Positions 55,484 to 63,485 of a DNA stretch of 64,000 nt are shown piece by piece. A model generated the notes under the pieces. That model did no database searches, had not been told where the DNA came from, and saw only the letters and a list, made by a program, of their open reading frames with translations. Source of the stretch: CAIKMD01 sp963740675. Lineage in GTDB: Bacteria; Pseudomonadota; Alphaproteobacteria; ATCC43930; CGMCC-115725. Location: positions 124,001 through 188,000 of the forward strand of contig CAVUFS010000007.1 in the NCBI GenBank assembly GCA_963740675.1. Direction: 5' to 3'. The position numbers and the translations under genes were made by a program. Position 1 is the stretch's first letter, and each line of letters starts with the position of its first letter.

Positions 55484-55763
55484 CCACTGCCCTTGTCGTG
55501 GCGGGGCGAAAGACGCGAGCGCACGCAACCGCTCGCTGCCTCTTGCTCGATCCAACCGCTTAGCACAACAACAGAACTGGGATGCACCTCCGTTTGTCTA
55601 TGGAGATATCTCCTCCCCGAAAAATGCCGAGACAGTCTACGCAATCACTATACTCCGTGCTCCGGATGATTGTCGGCGACAGAACAGCGTGATCGAGGGC
55701 CAGAAACTCCAACGAATTTGCCTCATTTGCTCTAAAGTCTATCCGGGCGTTCAGTCATTTGCG

Positions 55764-55779
55764 TGTGATGCGCATCACA
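55764..55779. promoter_or_regulatory. CRP-type operator, perfect palindrome
   Basis: The sequence TGTGATGCGCATCACA is a perfect 16-base inverted repeat and equals the CRP consensus TGTGA-N6-TCACA. It lies 280 bases from the histidine kinase start and 245 bases from the first exported-protein gene, so it could autoregulate the signalling operon. Confidence 0.75.
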
Positions 55780-55923
55780 ACGCGCACCGTGGCCAATAGC
55801 CGTGGACGCTTTGCGAAGCCTCTCGTAAGAGCGAACTCGCTCGTCGATATACGGTTCCGCCCTGGCGAACCCGTTACAAATCGCATGGCCGACCGAATCC
55901 GAAAATCAAAAAAAGCAGTGCAT

Positions 55924-55939
55924 TGTGGAACCGCTCACA
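55924..55939 (+). promoter_or_regulatory. CRP-type operator upstream of the gene at 56025
   Basis: TGTGGAACCGCTCACA has one mismatch to TGTGA-N6-TCACA. It ends 85 bases before the ATG at 56025, a normal distance for activation by a CRP-like protein. Confidence 0.65.
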
Positions 55940-56024
55940 GTGCGCGCACACCGAGCCGCGTAAGTTCTGGCCGTCAAGCGCACCGGGGCATCGGGCTCCG
56001 GGCCTCATCCAAAAGGAAACCGCC

Positions 56025-56483
56025 ATGCTTCGCTTCTCGCTCTTCTCAGCCATCGCCACCCTCGCCGTCGTTGTCGCGCCCTTGATGTCCGCGTCCGCCG
56101 GCCAGAAGAACTACGCGCCGACCTATCAGAACGCGACCTCGCACGCGTTCGGTGTCCTCGGTTCGGCCGACGCGTTGTCGCTCAACACCAATCAGATCAG
56201 CCAGGGCAATCTGAACATCGGCAAGTCCGTCGGTCAGGATAACTATGCTCCGACGCATCAGAATGCGACCAGCGGTGCCTTCGCCCTCGGCGGCGATGCC
56301 AGCGCGGCCTCGGTCAACACCAACCTGGTCCAGCAGGGCAATGGCGCTCTCAGCAAGCATGCCTTCCAGACCAACAGCGCGCCGACGACGCAAAACGCGG
56401 TGAGCACGGCAGTGAGCGTCGGTGGCGACGCCAGCGCGATCTCGGCGAATGCCAACGGCGTGTCGCAAGGCAACCTCCACTAA
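56025..56483 (+). CDS. Exported repeat protein, three copies of a NxAPTxQNA unit
   Basis: 152 residues from the ATG at 56025 (AAAAGGAAA upstream). A signal peptide ends LMSASA. The mature part has three repeats of about 44 residues beginning NYAPTYQNATS, NYAPTHQNATS and NSAPTTQNAVS, each with a GGDASA-like turn and an NTN...QGN segment. The Asn/Gln/Gly-rich, strand-turn pattern recalls surface beta-solenoid or curlin-like fibre proteins, but it is not a clear match to either. A CRP-type site lies upstream and a terminator directly downstream, so it is a single-gene unit. Confidence 0.75.
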   Translation: MLRFSLFSAIATLAVVVAPLMSASAGQKNYAPTYQNATSHAFGVLGSADALSLNTNQISQGNLNIGKSVGQDNYAPTHQNATSGAFALGGDASAASVNTNLVQQGNGALSKHAFQTNSAPTTQNAVSTAVSVGGDASAISANANGVSQGNLH

Positions 56484-56508
56484 CACGACCTATCAATCGT
56501 ATCGACCA

Positions 56509-56545
56509 GGCCCGCGGAGCCGTTCTCCGCGGGCCTTCTTCTTTT
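56509..56545 (+). terminator. Rho-independent terminator
   Basis: A perfect 11-base stem, GGCCCGCGGAG (56509-56519) with CTCCGCGGGCC (56525-56535), encloses a five-base loop and is followed by TTCTTCTTTT. It ends the transcript of the repeat protein 26 bases after its stop. Confidence 0.92.
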
Positions 56546-56551
56546 GGGCGC

Positions 56552-56567
56552 TGTGGCCTGGCTCACA
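56552..56567 (+). promoter_or_regulatory. CRP-type operator upstream of the gene at 56615
   Basis: TGTGGCCTGGCTCACA has one mismatch to TGTGA-N6-TCACA and lies 47 bases before the ATG at 56615, just after the previous terminator. Confidence 0.65.
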
Positions 56568-56614
56568 GCAGGAAGGCCTCCGGACGAGCTAGTCTCGCTG
56601 CAACGGAGGTCGCT

Positions 56615-56917
56615 ATGCGCCAGCTTTATCTCGTCGCCGCCGCAACGTCCGCATTGATAACCGGATTTCTGTTTTTATCTGTGCCGACACGCGCCGACAC
56701 GCTTAGTTGCAGCTCGGTCAATGGCGTGACCCATTGCATCGGCTCGGATGGCCTCGATTGCCACACGACCGATGGGCGCATGGTGTGCGCGCCAGGATCA
56801 AAGGGTCACTGTGAAACGGCCGCCGGCATGACGACTTGCATCAACGGCAATGTTCGCCAGAGCTTCAGAACAGGGTCGCAAAGCCCGGCGCCGCGAAACG
56901 AGGATGGAGAGAAATAG
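56615..56917 (+). CDS. Small exported Cys-rich protein
   Basis: 100 residues with GGAGG upstream. The signal peptide (LVAAATSALITGFLFLSVPT) ends near RADT. The mature part of about 70 residues has six Cys (SCSSVNG, HCIGS, DCHTT, VCAPG, HCETA, TCING), an even number that could form three disulfides in the periplasm or outside. I do not recognise the family. A CRP-type site precedes it. The C-terminal 20 residues are charged and probably unstructured. Confidence 0.72.
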   Translation: MRQLYLVAAATSALITGFLFLSVPTRADTLSCSSVNGVTHCIGSDGLDCHTTDGRMVCAPGSKGHCETAAGMTTCINGNVRQSFRTGSQSPAPRNEDGEK

Positions 56918-56992
56918 CCGGCAACCCGTCCGTCATGCATGCGACGACGTGACAGGTTCAGTTTAAAACTGATTAAGAATCCCCTCGCCTCC

Positions 56993-57008
56993 TGTGGCTT
57001 CGTTCACA
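56993..57008 (+). promoter_or_regulatory. CRP-type operator upstream of the gene at 57073
   Basis: TGTGGCTTCGTTCACA has one mismatch to TGTGA-N6-TCACA and ends 64 bases before the ATG at 57073. Confidence 0.65.
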
Positions 57009-57072
57009 GCGGTAAAGATATGTTCTCCGTAGTCTCGTCCATGTCGACAGCGCCTCTTCGAAGGAGATCGCC

Positions 57073-57723
57073 ATGGATCGTCGCTCCATCCTGGGTTTGA
57101 TTGCCGGTCTTGCAGGCCTCGCTGTCGGCGCATCGAGTGCATCGGCGCAAGAATCTGGCGGCGTTGCCCTATCGCCGGAGGTCTTCAAAGCAAACAACGC
57201 GCAAGGGCAGGTCTTGGATCATGTCCTCGCGCGGGCCCAGCAGCTCCAGCAGCTTCGACTGCTCAACCTTCCAGGCGGCGGCGCGGTCACGAGCTCGAAC
57301 CTTGCCAATCCCGCCTCTGCCGTGCCGGGCAGCGACCCGCAATCGCTGAGCGCGGGCGGTTCCGACGCTCTCGCTCTCGCGTCCGTGCTTCGGGCGCGCG
57401 CGCAAAAGCCGGTCAATCCCATTTTCCAAGAGATCTTGCAGCAACAATTCGTCGATAACTCGCATAATCTGATGGTCAACGCGCCGAACAGCTCGGTCAG
57501 CGTCGGTAGCAACAATAGCGTCTCGCAACACGTAACGACCAGCACCGCTGTCAGTCCCACCGGCAATGCCACCGCGTCGGCGGGCGTCAACACGGCGGGC
57601 CGACACACCGGCACGAAACAGAGCAGTACCCATCAGACTGCCAGCAGCACGGCCACGAGTACCGGCGGCACGGCGCAAGCCGTTGCGATCAACACCGATG
57701 TCAGCCCGCGCGCCACGCCCTGA
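57073..57723 (+). CDS. Exported Ser/Thr/Asn-rich protein related to the neighbouring repeat proteins
   Basis: 216 residues with GGAGA upstream. The signal is RRSILGLIAGLAGLAVGASS ending ASAQ. A central helical part (QVLDHVLARAQQLQQLRLLN) is followed by a low-complexity tail (SVSVGSNNSVSQHVTTSTAV, TSTGGTAQAVAINTDVS) that resembles the GGxASA..xNTN units of the proteins at 56.0 and 57.8 kb. No enzyme motif is present. A structural surface role is an inference from composition. Confidence 0.72.
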   Translation: MDRRSILGLIAGLAGLAVGASSASAQESGGVALSPEVFKANNAQGQVLDHVLARAQQLQQLRLLNLPGGGAVTSSNLANPASAVPGSDPQSLSAGGSDALALASVLRARAQKPVNPIFQEILQQQFVDNSHNLMVNAPNSSVSVGSNNSVSQHVTTSTAVSPTGNATASAGVNTAGRHTGTKQSSTHQTASSTATSTGGTAQAVAINTDVSPRATP

Positions 57724-57740
57724 CGCGAAAATGCGAAACG

Positions 57741-57756
57741 TGTGATCTGGTTCACA
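57741..57756 (+). promoter_or_regulatory. CRP-type operator upstream of the gene at 57840
   Basis: TGTGATCTGGTTCACA matches TGTGA-N6-TCACA in both half-sites. It ends 83 bases before the ATG at 57840 and starts 18 bases after the previous stop. Confidence 0.75.
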
Positions 57757-57839
57757 GCCCTTAAGCGGCCCCGTGCGTAGAATGATCGATGGAACGAAAC
57801 CGGCGCAGGACGCGCCGCCGATTGAGGAAGGAGATCGTC

Positions 57840-58241
57840 ATGTCACGGCGTTCATTGTTATCGGCGACCACCGGCGTCCTGCTGCTGATCGCTCCGACCA
57901 TGGCTGCTCGGGCGGGCTCGCATAGCACGGCCCTGCCGCATCCAAGCGCAACCACCAGCAACTTCGGCTTTGGCGGCTCGAGTACCACCAATAACGCCTA
58001 TGGCGTTTCGACCGCACTCAGCACCGCGCTGAGCATCGGGAGCGTTTCCGATGCTGCCTCTCTCAATTCCAACCTCATCGGCCAGGGGAATACCGGGTTC
58101 GGCAGCAAGAAAGCTCCCGTGATCCAATTCAACAGCGCCCCGACCGTGCAAACCGCCGTCGGAACGGCGGTCAGCATCGGTGGAAATGCCAGCGCTGCTG
58201 CCATCAACACCAATGACATCTCTCACATCGGCCTGCACTAG
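57840..58241 (+). CDS. Exported repeat-type protein, paralogue of the gene at 56025
   Basis: 133 residues. The ATG at 57840 is chosen over one at 57789 because GGAAGGAGA lies just before it and the signal peptide then starts normally (MSRRSLLSATTGVLLLIAPT, ending ARA). The C-terminal unit NSAPTVQTAVGTAVSIGGNA then SAAAINTNDIS is nearly the same as the last repeat of the 56025 product. The N-terminal part is Ser/Thr/Gly-rich. The function is unknown. Confidence 0.74.
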   Translation: MSRRSLLSATTGVLLLIAPTMAARAGSHSTALPHPSATTSNFGFGGSSTTNNAYGVSTALSTALSIGSVSDAASLNSNLIGQGNTGFGSKKAPVIQFNSAPTVQTAVGTAVSIGGNASAAAINTNDISHIGLH

Positions 58242-58560
58242 CGACACCTGAGCCGACGACGGCAAACGCGGGGCCAGGCCGCACGGGGCTAAGCCCGGCC
58301 TGCGCCCGCGCCCGCGCCGATCATCCCAGCACCGTCGGCGAACACCAAAGCCGCGTCTACCCGAGCTCTGGACCGAGCCCTCGATCTGGCTCGGTCAGGC
58401 CGCAAAAGCACCAGCACGAATGATAGGCAGGCGTCTGCGTGCGCGCACTGTGACGTAGATAACATCCCCGCGCAGTGCCGTCGTCGTATTCCTTCATAGC
58501 CCCATGCGAGCGCGAGGATCCTCGCCTCTCCGGGAATCTGAGCGTCATTGGAGGAAAGCG
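58242..58560. promoter_or_regulatory. Intergenic region with a CRP-like half-matched site
   Basis: A 319-base gap without a convincing gene. A GC-rich hairpin around 58280-58306 has no T-tract, so it is not called a terminator. A CRP-like site at 58449-58464 precedes the DUF4399 genes. Confidence 0.4.
58449..58464 (+). promoter_or_regulatory. Weaker CRP-type operator upstream of the DUF4399 pair
   Basis: TGTGACGTAGATAACA keeps the left half-site TGTGA fully and four of five bases in the right. It ends 96 bases before the ATG at 58561. Confidence 0.45.
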
Positions 58561-58998
58561 ATGCGAAGTTTTGTCAGCCTTGCCGCGATCGGCATTGCGT
58601 GCTGCATCGGCTGTGGAACGGCGGTCGCTGATGACCAACGCCCGGCGCCCGCAACCGCAACCGCTTATATCATCTGGCCTACGGATGGAGCCGTCATCCC
58701 GGGCGGGAAATTCTGGCTACGCATGGGGTTGAGCGGCGCCGGCATCGCGCCAGCGGGCGTCAGTTTCCCGAATACAGGCCATCATCATCTGATCATCGAT
58801 GCGGATTTGCCGCCCCTCGATCAGCCGATACCGAACGACAAGAACCATTTGCACTTCGGCGCCGGCCAGACCGAGGTTCGGATCGAGCTGCCGCCCGGCA
58901 AGCACACATTGCAGTTGATGCTCGGCGATGCCGACCACATGCCGCAAAATCCGCCGATCATCTCGAAGAAGATCACCATCACGGTGCCGCAATCATGA
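58561..58998 (+). CDS. Periplasmic DUF4399 protein (1)
   Basis: 145 residues with GGAGGAAAG upstream. The signal peptide (FVSLAAIGIACCIGCGTAVA) may be of lipoprotein type (the Cys-rich end), though no perfect lipobox is present. DUF4399 features are GHHHLIID, NDKNHLHFGAGQTE and LPPGKHTLQLMLGDADH. The clustered His suggest metal binding, which is an inference. It overlaps the next gene, a second DUF4399 protein, by four bases. Confidence 0.82.
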   Translation: MRSFVSLAAIGIACCIGCGTAVADDQRPAPATATAYIIWPTDGAVIPGGKFWLRMGLSGAGIAPAGVSFPNTGHHHLIIDADLPPLDQPIPNDKNHLHFGAGQTEVRIELPPGKHTLQLMLGDADHMPQNPPIISKKITITVPQS

Positions 58999-59541
58999 AC
59001 AATCACACCATCTCAAACCGCCTCATCACGCGCCGCGCCGCGAGCCGTCTTCTGCTCGCCTCGATCGGTGCGATCGTCTCTTCCCGCGCCTTCGCGCACG
59101 ATCATGATCACATGGCGCCCGATGGCGAGACGGCGCAAGCCAAGACCGGGGCACCCGCCGCAACAGCGGCAACCGGAGAAAAGCGCACGCCGGCCCCGCC
59201 CGATGCGTATTGCTATATCGGCTGGCCCAATGACGGCGAAACGATCAAGACGCGCCATATCAAGGTCTGGTTCGGGACACGAAATTTTGGCGTCGCGCCC
59301 GCCGGGGTCGACAAGCCCAATACCGGTCACCATCACCTGCTGATCGATACGGATCTGCCGCCGCTCGACGAAGCGATCCCCAACGACAAGAACCACCTTC
59401 ATTTCGGTGCCGGCCAGACCGAAACCTATATCGACTTGCCGCCCGGAACGCACACGCTGCAGCTGCTTGATGGGCGACGCCAATCACGTGTCGTTCGATC
59501 CGCCGGTGATGTCAAAAAAGATCACGATTCACGTGCTGTAA
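58995..59541 (+). pseudogene. Periplasmic DUF4399 protein (2), frameshifted near its end
   Basis: The N-terminus has a twin-arginine-like ITRRAASRLLLASIGAIVSS ending AFAHD, then a His/Asp stretch and an Ala/Pro linker. The domain reads GHHHLLIDT, NDKNHLHFGAGQTE and LPPGTHTLQL. Near 59464-59468 the frame changes; the family's usual end (LMGDANHVSFDPPVMSKKIT, then IHVL) is in another frame and stops at 59541. Without correction the protein reads on to 59603 with an unrelated tail. A single-base error or a very recent mutation would explain it. Confidence 0.8.
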
Positions 59542-59599
59542 GCGAACGCGTGACGGCCGGCGCCGTGGTACGCGCGCCCGCTTGTGCTTGGAGAGAAGG

Positions 59600-59866
59600 A
59601 TGACATTAAGTCGTAGAGCGATGGCCGGGACTGCGGTTCGGATCAATGACATGCCTTCCGGTTTGGCCTCGCGACGAACGAGCGTAAAAGCGCTCGTTTT
59701 TGCTTTCGGTCCTCTCCTTCTCCTCACAGCCTTAGGACTCGTCGGCGCGCGCGTGGCTTCCGTCGACACAAGGGAAGCCGTGAGCAACGGCAGCGTCGAT
59801 TGGGAAACACCTGCATTTGCGGGAGATCAGCATGTGCGGGAAAATAAATACCGCCCCCATGATTGA
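59600..59866 (+). CDS. Doubtful small membrane protein
   Basis: An 88-residue frame with GGAGAGAAGG before its ATG and one hydrophobic segment (ALVFAFGPLLLLTALGLVGA). No family is recognised. A good terminator hairpin (59678-59701) lies inside it, which argues against translation of the whole frame. It may be a spurious frame downstream of the DUF4399 genes. Confidence 0.3.
   Translation: MTLSRRAMAGTAVRINDMPSGLASRRTSVKALVFAFGPLLLLTALGLVGARVASVDTREAVSNGSVDWETPAFAGDQHVRENKYRPHD
59678..59701 (+). terminator. Probable rho-independent terminator
   Basis: ACGAGCG (59678-59684) pairs with CGCTCGT (59691-59697) across a six-base loop, followed by TTTT. It lies about 140 bases after the DUF4399 pair and would end that transcript. 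Confidence 0.55.
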
Positions 59867-59905
59867 TAGCGCGGCCCTCTCCTCGACCGCCACCACCTCT
59901 CTGCG

Positions 59906-60213
59906 GTGCTCGTTGCCTCACTGCTATGTTTGTTTGGCGGCCGCGCCACCGCGGCCCCGCCTCCCAACGCGGCACTCACATATCAGCAATGGTTTGAAGG
60001 CCTGGAGCAACCGGGAGACCACCATCTGCCGTGTTGCTCTATCGCCGATTGTCACTTTGCGGTCGCACGGGCGACAATGGTCGGCTACGAGGTCGCGATC
60101 GAGAATTCTTGGATTGTTGTTCCCTCGATCGAATTCTACAGCGTGTCAGCAATCCAACCGCCCACGCTGTCGTCTGCTATAGACACATACTCGATATAGG
60201 AGAACGATCATAG
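59906..60213 (+). pseudogene. Small exported Cys-containing protein, frameshifted
   Basis: A GTG at 59906 starts MLVASLLCLFGGRATAAPPP, a signal peptide. The mature part QWFEGLEQPGDHHLPCCSIA, then DCHFAVARATMVGYEV and IENSWIVVPS, recalls a common small alphaproteobacterial exported protein with a CC..DC motif. The usual end (ILQRVSNPTAHAVVCY) is found in another frame after about 60130, stopping at 60213. So one indel splits the gene. The function of the family is unknown. Confidence 0.6.
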
Positions 60214-60261
60214 AGACATGATCAGAATTTTTTGCTTCGTGCGACCGCCCGACGTCTAGCC

Positions 60262-60459
60262 ATGTTCACATTCACTAGGCTACGGCGGGCATTGTTTATA
60301 GCCCTTGAGATTTTCGGAAGCACCAGCTGCTCGGAACTCGCCGAGATAGCGATACTTTGCATCCTCGGGCTGATCGCCTCCGTACTCGTCATCACGCCGG
60401 GGGATCAGACTTACGCCGCGCTCTATCTGCTGTGTTCGTCGATCGGCGCGTGCTACTAG
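60262..60459 (+). CDS. Possible small membrane protein
   Basis: A 65-residue frame (MFTFTRLRRALFIALEIFGS and then AEIAILCILGLIASVLVITP) with two hydrophobic segments. The ribosome binding site is poor and no family is recognised. It is listed with low confidence because the hydrophobic pattern and basic N-terminus look protein-like. Confidence 0.3.
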   Translation: MFTFTRLRRALFIALEIFGSTSCSELAEIAILCILGLIASVLVITPGDQTYAALYLLCSSIGACY

Positions 60460-60881
60460 CCCACCAGCGTGCCCAATCGGCAGCGTTTTGCGCGAGGTTT
60501 GGACCCGCCCCGGGGAACAGACACCCAAATATCTCGCGTTAGAATAGTTCGCTCGCCAGTCTCTCGCCCGCCCTCGCGCAGCTCGGATCGTTTGCGGGTT
60601 CGATGATCCGCTGGTTTCGACCGGGCTTGGGCGCCGAGGTCGCCTGACATTTCTGCGACTTCGTCGAGCCGCCTGCCCTATCACGCGACGACTCAACGAT
60701 AGCGATGGCGTAATTTGCTTCTACACATTCACTCAAAACTTCCAGGCGGGCGGTGGCACCAGAAGAGCCGCTTGTGCTTTATCGACGTGTACCGTCGGCG
60801 AGACCCACCGGATCCTGGTGAAATCTCTCCCTCCTATTGCAATAAGGCGCTACGGGGCCGCACTCCGAGGCAGGTCCAAGC
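60460..60881. other. Intergenic stretch, nothing recognised
   Basis: A 422-base gap between the small membrane frame and the end of the convergent caspase-like gene. Short frames occur on both strands, none with a supported start or motif. No terminator with a T-tract was seen. Confidence 0.45.
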
Positions 60882-63485
60882 CTATTGTAGATCAGCCGCG
60901 ACGCGGAAGCCGTTGCCGATATAACGGACCGACGCATCGTAGTAGTTGCGCACCGCGACCGTGATGTTGTTGCGATCGTTGCGAAAAGATCCGCCGCGCA
61001 AGACGCGCTGATCGCAACTATTGCGATCGCGTGCGCTGCCATCGGCCGGCGCCCCGGCGTAATTGGAGAGCCAGCAATCGGCGACCCATTGCGACACGCC
61101 ACCGCCGACACCCAGAAGCCCGAACGGATTGGCTTTGAACGCGTCGACCGGCAACGGGTGCGATTTATCCTGTTGGCCGCCACAATCGCTGCAATTGGCA
61201 AGCCCAATGCCGACCTGGTCGCCCCACCAATAGCGAGTCACGGTATTGCCGCGCGCGGCATATTCCCATTCGGCCTCGGTCGGCAGGCGATAGCCATGGC
61301 CGGTCTTCTTCGTGAGCCAGGCCACGTATTGCTGGGCATCGTCCCAGCTCAGATTCTGCATCGACGCACCGCCATCATCGTCGGTCAAACGTGCGCTCTG
61401 ACAGCCGCGGTCGTCGACACAGGCTTTCCACTCGGCGATCGTCACGGGACGTTGCGCCAGAGCGAAGGCATGGATGGTGACGCGATGCACCGGCATAGCA
61501 GTCGAATCACCGTTTTGCCCCATCGAAAAATCGCCCGCCGGGATCGACACCAGGACAGGGCAATCGCTGCATTCCTTGAAGAGCGCCGGTCCGGTTGGCG
61601 ACAACGGTGCGGGCAAGCCGGTTCCCGCGGCCGCGACCTGGGACGGTTTGTCAGGCGATGCCGTCGACGGCTGAGCTTGTGGCAAAGACGGCGGTGGCGC
61701 GACCTGTGACTGAACGGAAGGCGGCGGCGCGATAGCTGACGGCGAGTCTGGCGCCGACGGCGTTGCGAGCGCCGTTTCGATCGGGGGTGCCGGCGGGATC
61801 GGGACGGATTGTGTGACGCTATCTGCCGGAACGCCGGTCAGCGCCGCAGCGGCCAACTCCAGCGCGCGCTGATGCGCTTCCGCCGCGTATTGCGAATCGG
61901 GAAAGAGCGTCAGGAATGACTGGATCGCAGCGAGATCGCCTTCTTTTTGCAAGCGCTGCCACAACGCGGTATCCGAGACGAGCCGTGTCGTGTCATTGAG
62001 CGCCGGAACGTTGATCTCGACATGGCCTTCCGCTTTGCCGCCATGTCCATCCTCGACGAGATAGCGCACGCCGCCGACATCGCCGACGGTCCCGGGATGC
62101 GGAAAATAGACGAGCGCCGCAAGGTCCTGGGGGCGAAGGCGGTCGCCTTTCTTCACCATGCTCGAGCCGTTACGCACAAAGCCTCGATTGGGCACGGCGG
62201 TGATCGTTACGGTCAGCGGATCGTTGTCGGGATCGGTCGGCGGAACGATGGCGAGCGAGCCGGCGAAGATCTGTGCAACGCGCTCCGGCTCGACAACGGG
62301 AGGACGGTTCGACGGGGTGACGACAATCGGAACGCTACCAGTCACATTGCCGCCGCGCCCGTCATCGATCAGAAAGTCGAAGCTCCCGACTGAGCCGTGT
62401 GTTGCACCATCGGGCTTGTAGGTCGCGGTCATAAACCTATCGAGCGTCACGACATCATTCGCCGCAACCTGCTTGCCTTCGATGCGGACCTGTCCCGCTT
62501 GCGGTAGGCCCGTGATCCGTACGGTCAAGGAGTCGCCATCAGGGTCGGTGGGACGCGGCACGCCGAGCGACGTCGGCCCGGCTGCACCGCTCACCTCGAG
62601 CCTGGCGATCGCCCCGATCGTCGGCGGCCGGTCGGACGGGCGTGGGTAGAAATAGAAGGGCTCAGCGCCGAGCGAGCTGAACACATAGGGCTCCTGGCGA
62701 TTATTGGTCGCCTTCAGCACCGTGTCGCGCACGCTGCGGAAAAACAGGCTGAGCTCAACACCGGGGATCTGGAAATGAGCGAGCAGCGCACGGGTGAACG
62801 GGCTGTCACTGCCGCCACCGTCCTCGGCGATCTCGTCGGCGCGAGTCGACATCGCCACGACTGTGTTGCGCGGCACGCGATCAATTCGCGCCAGGCCCTT
62901 TTGCACATTCGAAGCGCGTTTGACGATCTCGTCGTCTCGTGACATGCGTTCGACGAACGGATTGGTACGACAAGCATCGAGCAGCAGGATGCCGACTTTC
63001 TTTGCTCGCGAGACCTCGCCGAGGAAGAGATCGAGCGAGAGGGCCTCATAGACGAGGTCGTGTTCTCGCTCCAATTTCGCATCGGTCGGAATCAGGAAAT
63101 TCTCATGATCAATCTGCACACCGTGGCCGGCGTAGAAGATGAGCGCCGCATCTGCGTCCTGAGCGCGATTCCCAAAGGCGCGCAGGGCTTGCGTCAGCGT
63201 GCGGTAGTCCGAATCGTAGACCTCATCGACCTGGAAATTGAGATGGCGCAACGCCTCGGCGATGTGCCGCGCATCATTCGACGCATTCTGCAGCGAAGGC
63301 GCGTTTTGATATTTGCTGATACCGATGACGAGCGCGATCCGCTTACCATTGGTGGCGATGCTTTGCGCCGACGACGCATAAGCGAAGCCAACAAGCAGCC
63401 AAAGTAATGTCGTTCCGAAGCACAACCATCCAACCAGCCCGCACCGGCGCCGCGTAACTGCCTTCGTCGGATTGTCGCTTCTCAT
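60882..63485 (-). CDS. Caspase-like (C14) protein with Ig/cadherin-like repeats and a SUMF1 domain
   Basis: 867 residues from the ATG at 63485. A signal or anchor helix (LVGWLCFGTTLLWLLVGFAY) is followed by a caspase-like domain with its catalytic pair, FYAGHGVQIDHENF (His) and ILLLDACRTNPFVE (Cys). Two tandem domains of about 100 residues each follow (PTDPDGDSLTVRITGLPQAG; PTDPDNDPLTVTITAVPNRG), then a Pro/Ala/Ser linker. The C-terminal SUMF1/formylglycine-type domain has YRLPTEAEWEYAARG and RVLRGGSFRNDRNN. The whole chain should face the periplasm. It overlaps the upstream DUF4384 gene by one base. Confidence 0.9.
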   Translation of the reverse strand: MRSDNPTKAVTRRRCGLVGWLCFGTTLLWLLVGFAYASSAQSIATNGKRIALVIGISKYQNAPSLQNASNDARHIAEALRHLNFQVDEVYDSDYRTLTQALRAFGNRAQDADAALIFYAGHGVQIDHENFLIPTDAKLEREHDLVYEALSLDLFLGEVSRAKKVGILLLDACRTNPFVERMSRDDEIVKRASNVQKGLARIDRVPRNTVVAMSTRADEIAEDGGGSDSPFTRALLAHFQIPGVELSLFFRSVRDTVLKATNNRQEPYVFSSLGAEPFYFYPRPSDRPPTIGAIARLEVSGAAGPTSLGVPRPTDPDGDSLTVRITGLPQAGQVRIEGKQVAANDVVTLDRFMTATYKPDGATHGSVGSFDFLIDDGRGGNVTGSVPIVVTPSNRPPVVEPERVAQIFAGSLAIVPPTDPDNDPLTVTITAVPNRGFVRNGSSMVKKGDRLRPQDLAALVYFPHPGTVGDVGGVRYLVEDGHGGKAEGHVEINVPALNDTTRLVSDTALWQRLQKEGDLAAIQSFLTLFPDSQYAAEAHQRALELAAAALTGVPADSVTQSVPIPPAPPIETALATPSAPDSPSAIAPPPSVQSQVAPPPSLPQAQPSTASPDKPSQVAAAGTGLPAPLSPTGPALFKECSDCPVLVSIPAGDFSMGQNGDSTAMPVHRVTIHAFALAQRPVTIAEWKACVDDRGCQSARLTDDDGGASMQNLSWDDAQQYVAWLTKKTGHGYRLPTEAEWEYAARGNTVTRYWWGDQVGIGLANCSDCGGQQDKSHPLPVDAFKANPFGLLGVGGGVSQWVADCWLSNYAGAPADGSARDRNSCDQRVLRGGSFRNDRNNITVAVRNYYDASVRYIGNGFRVAADLQ

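Larger units (their letters stand above)
55484..56024. promoter_or_regulatory. Divergent promoter region of the kinase operon and first exported-protein gene
   Basis: A 541-base gene-free gap between divergent genes. It contains two CRP-type palindromes (55764-55779 and 55924-55939), listed separately. The first is closer to the centre and could serve either direction; the second is 85 bases before the ATG at 56025. No other gene is apparent. Confidence 0.55.

Noticed and set aside
58280..58306. GC-rich hairpin downstream of the gene ending at 58241
   Set aside because: No T-tract follows it, so a rho-independent terminator cannot be supported.
61089..61709. 206-codon plus-strand frame opposite the SUMF1 domain
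   Set aside because: It is antisense to RVLRGGSF and EAEWEYAARG motifs and has no support of its own.
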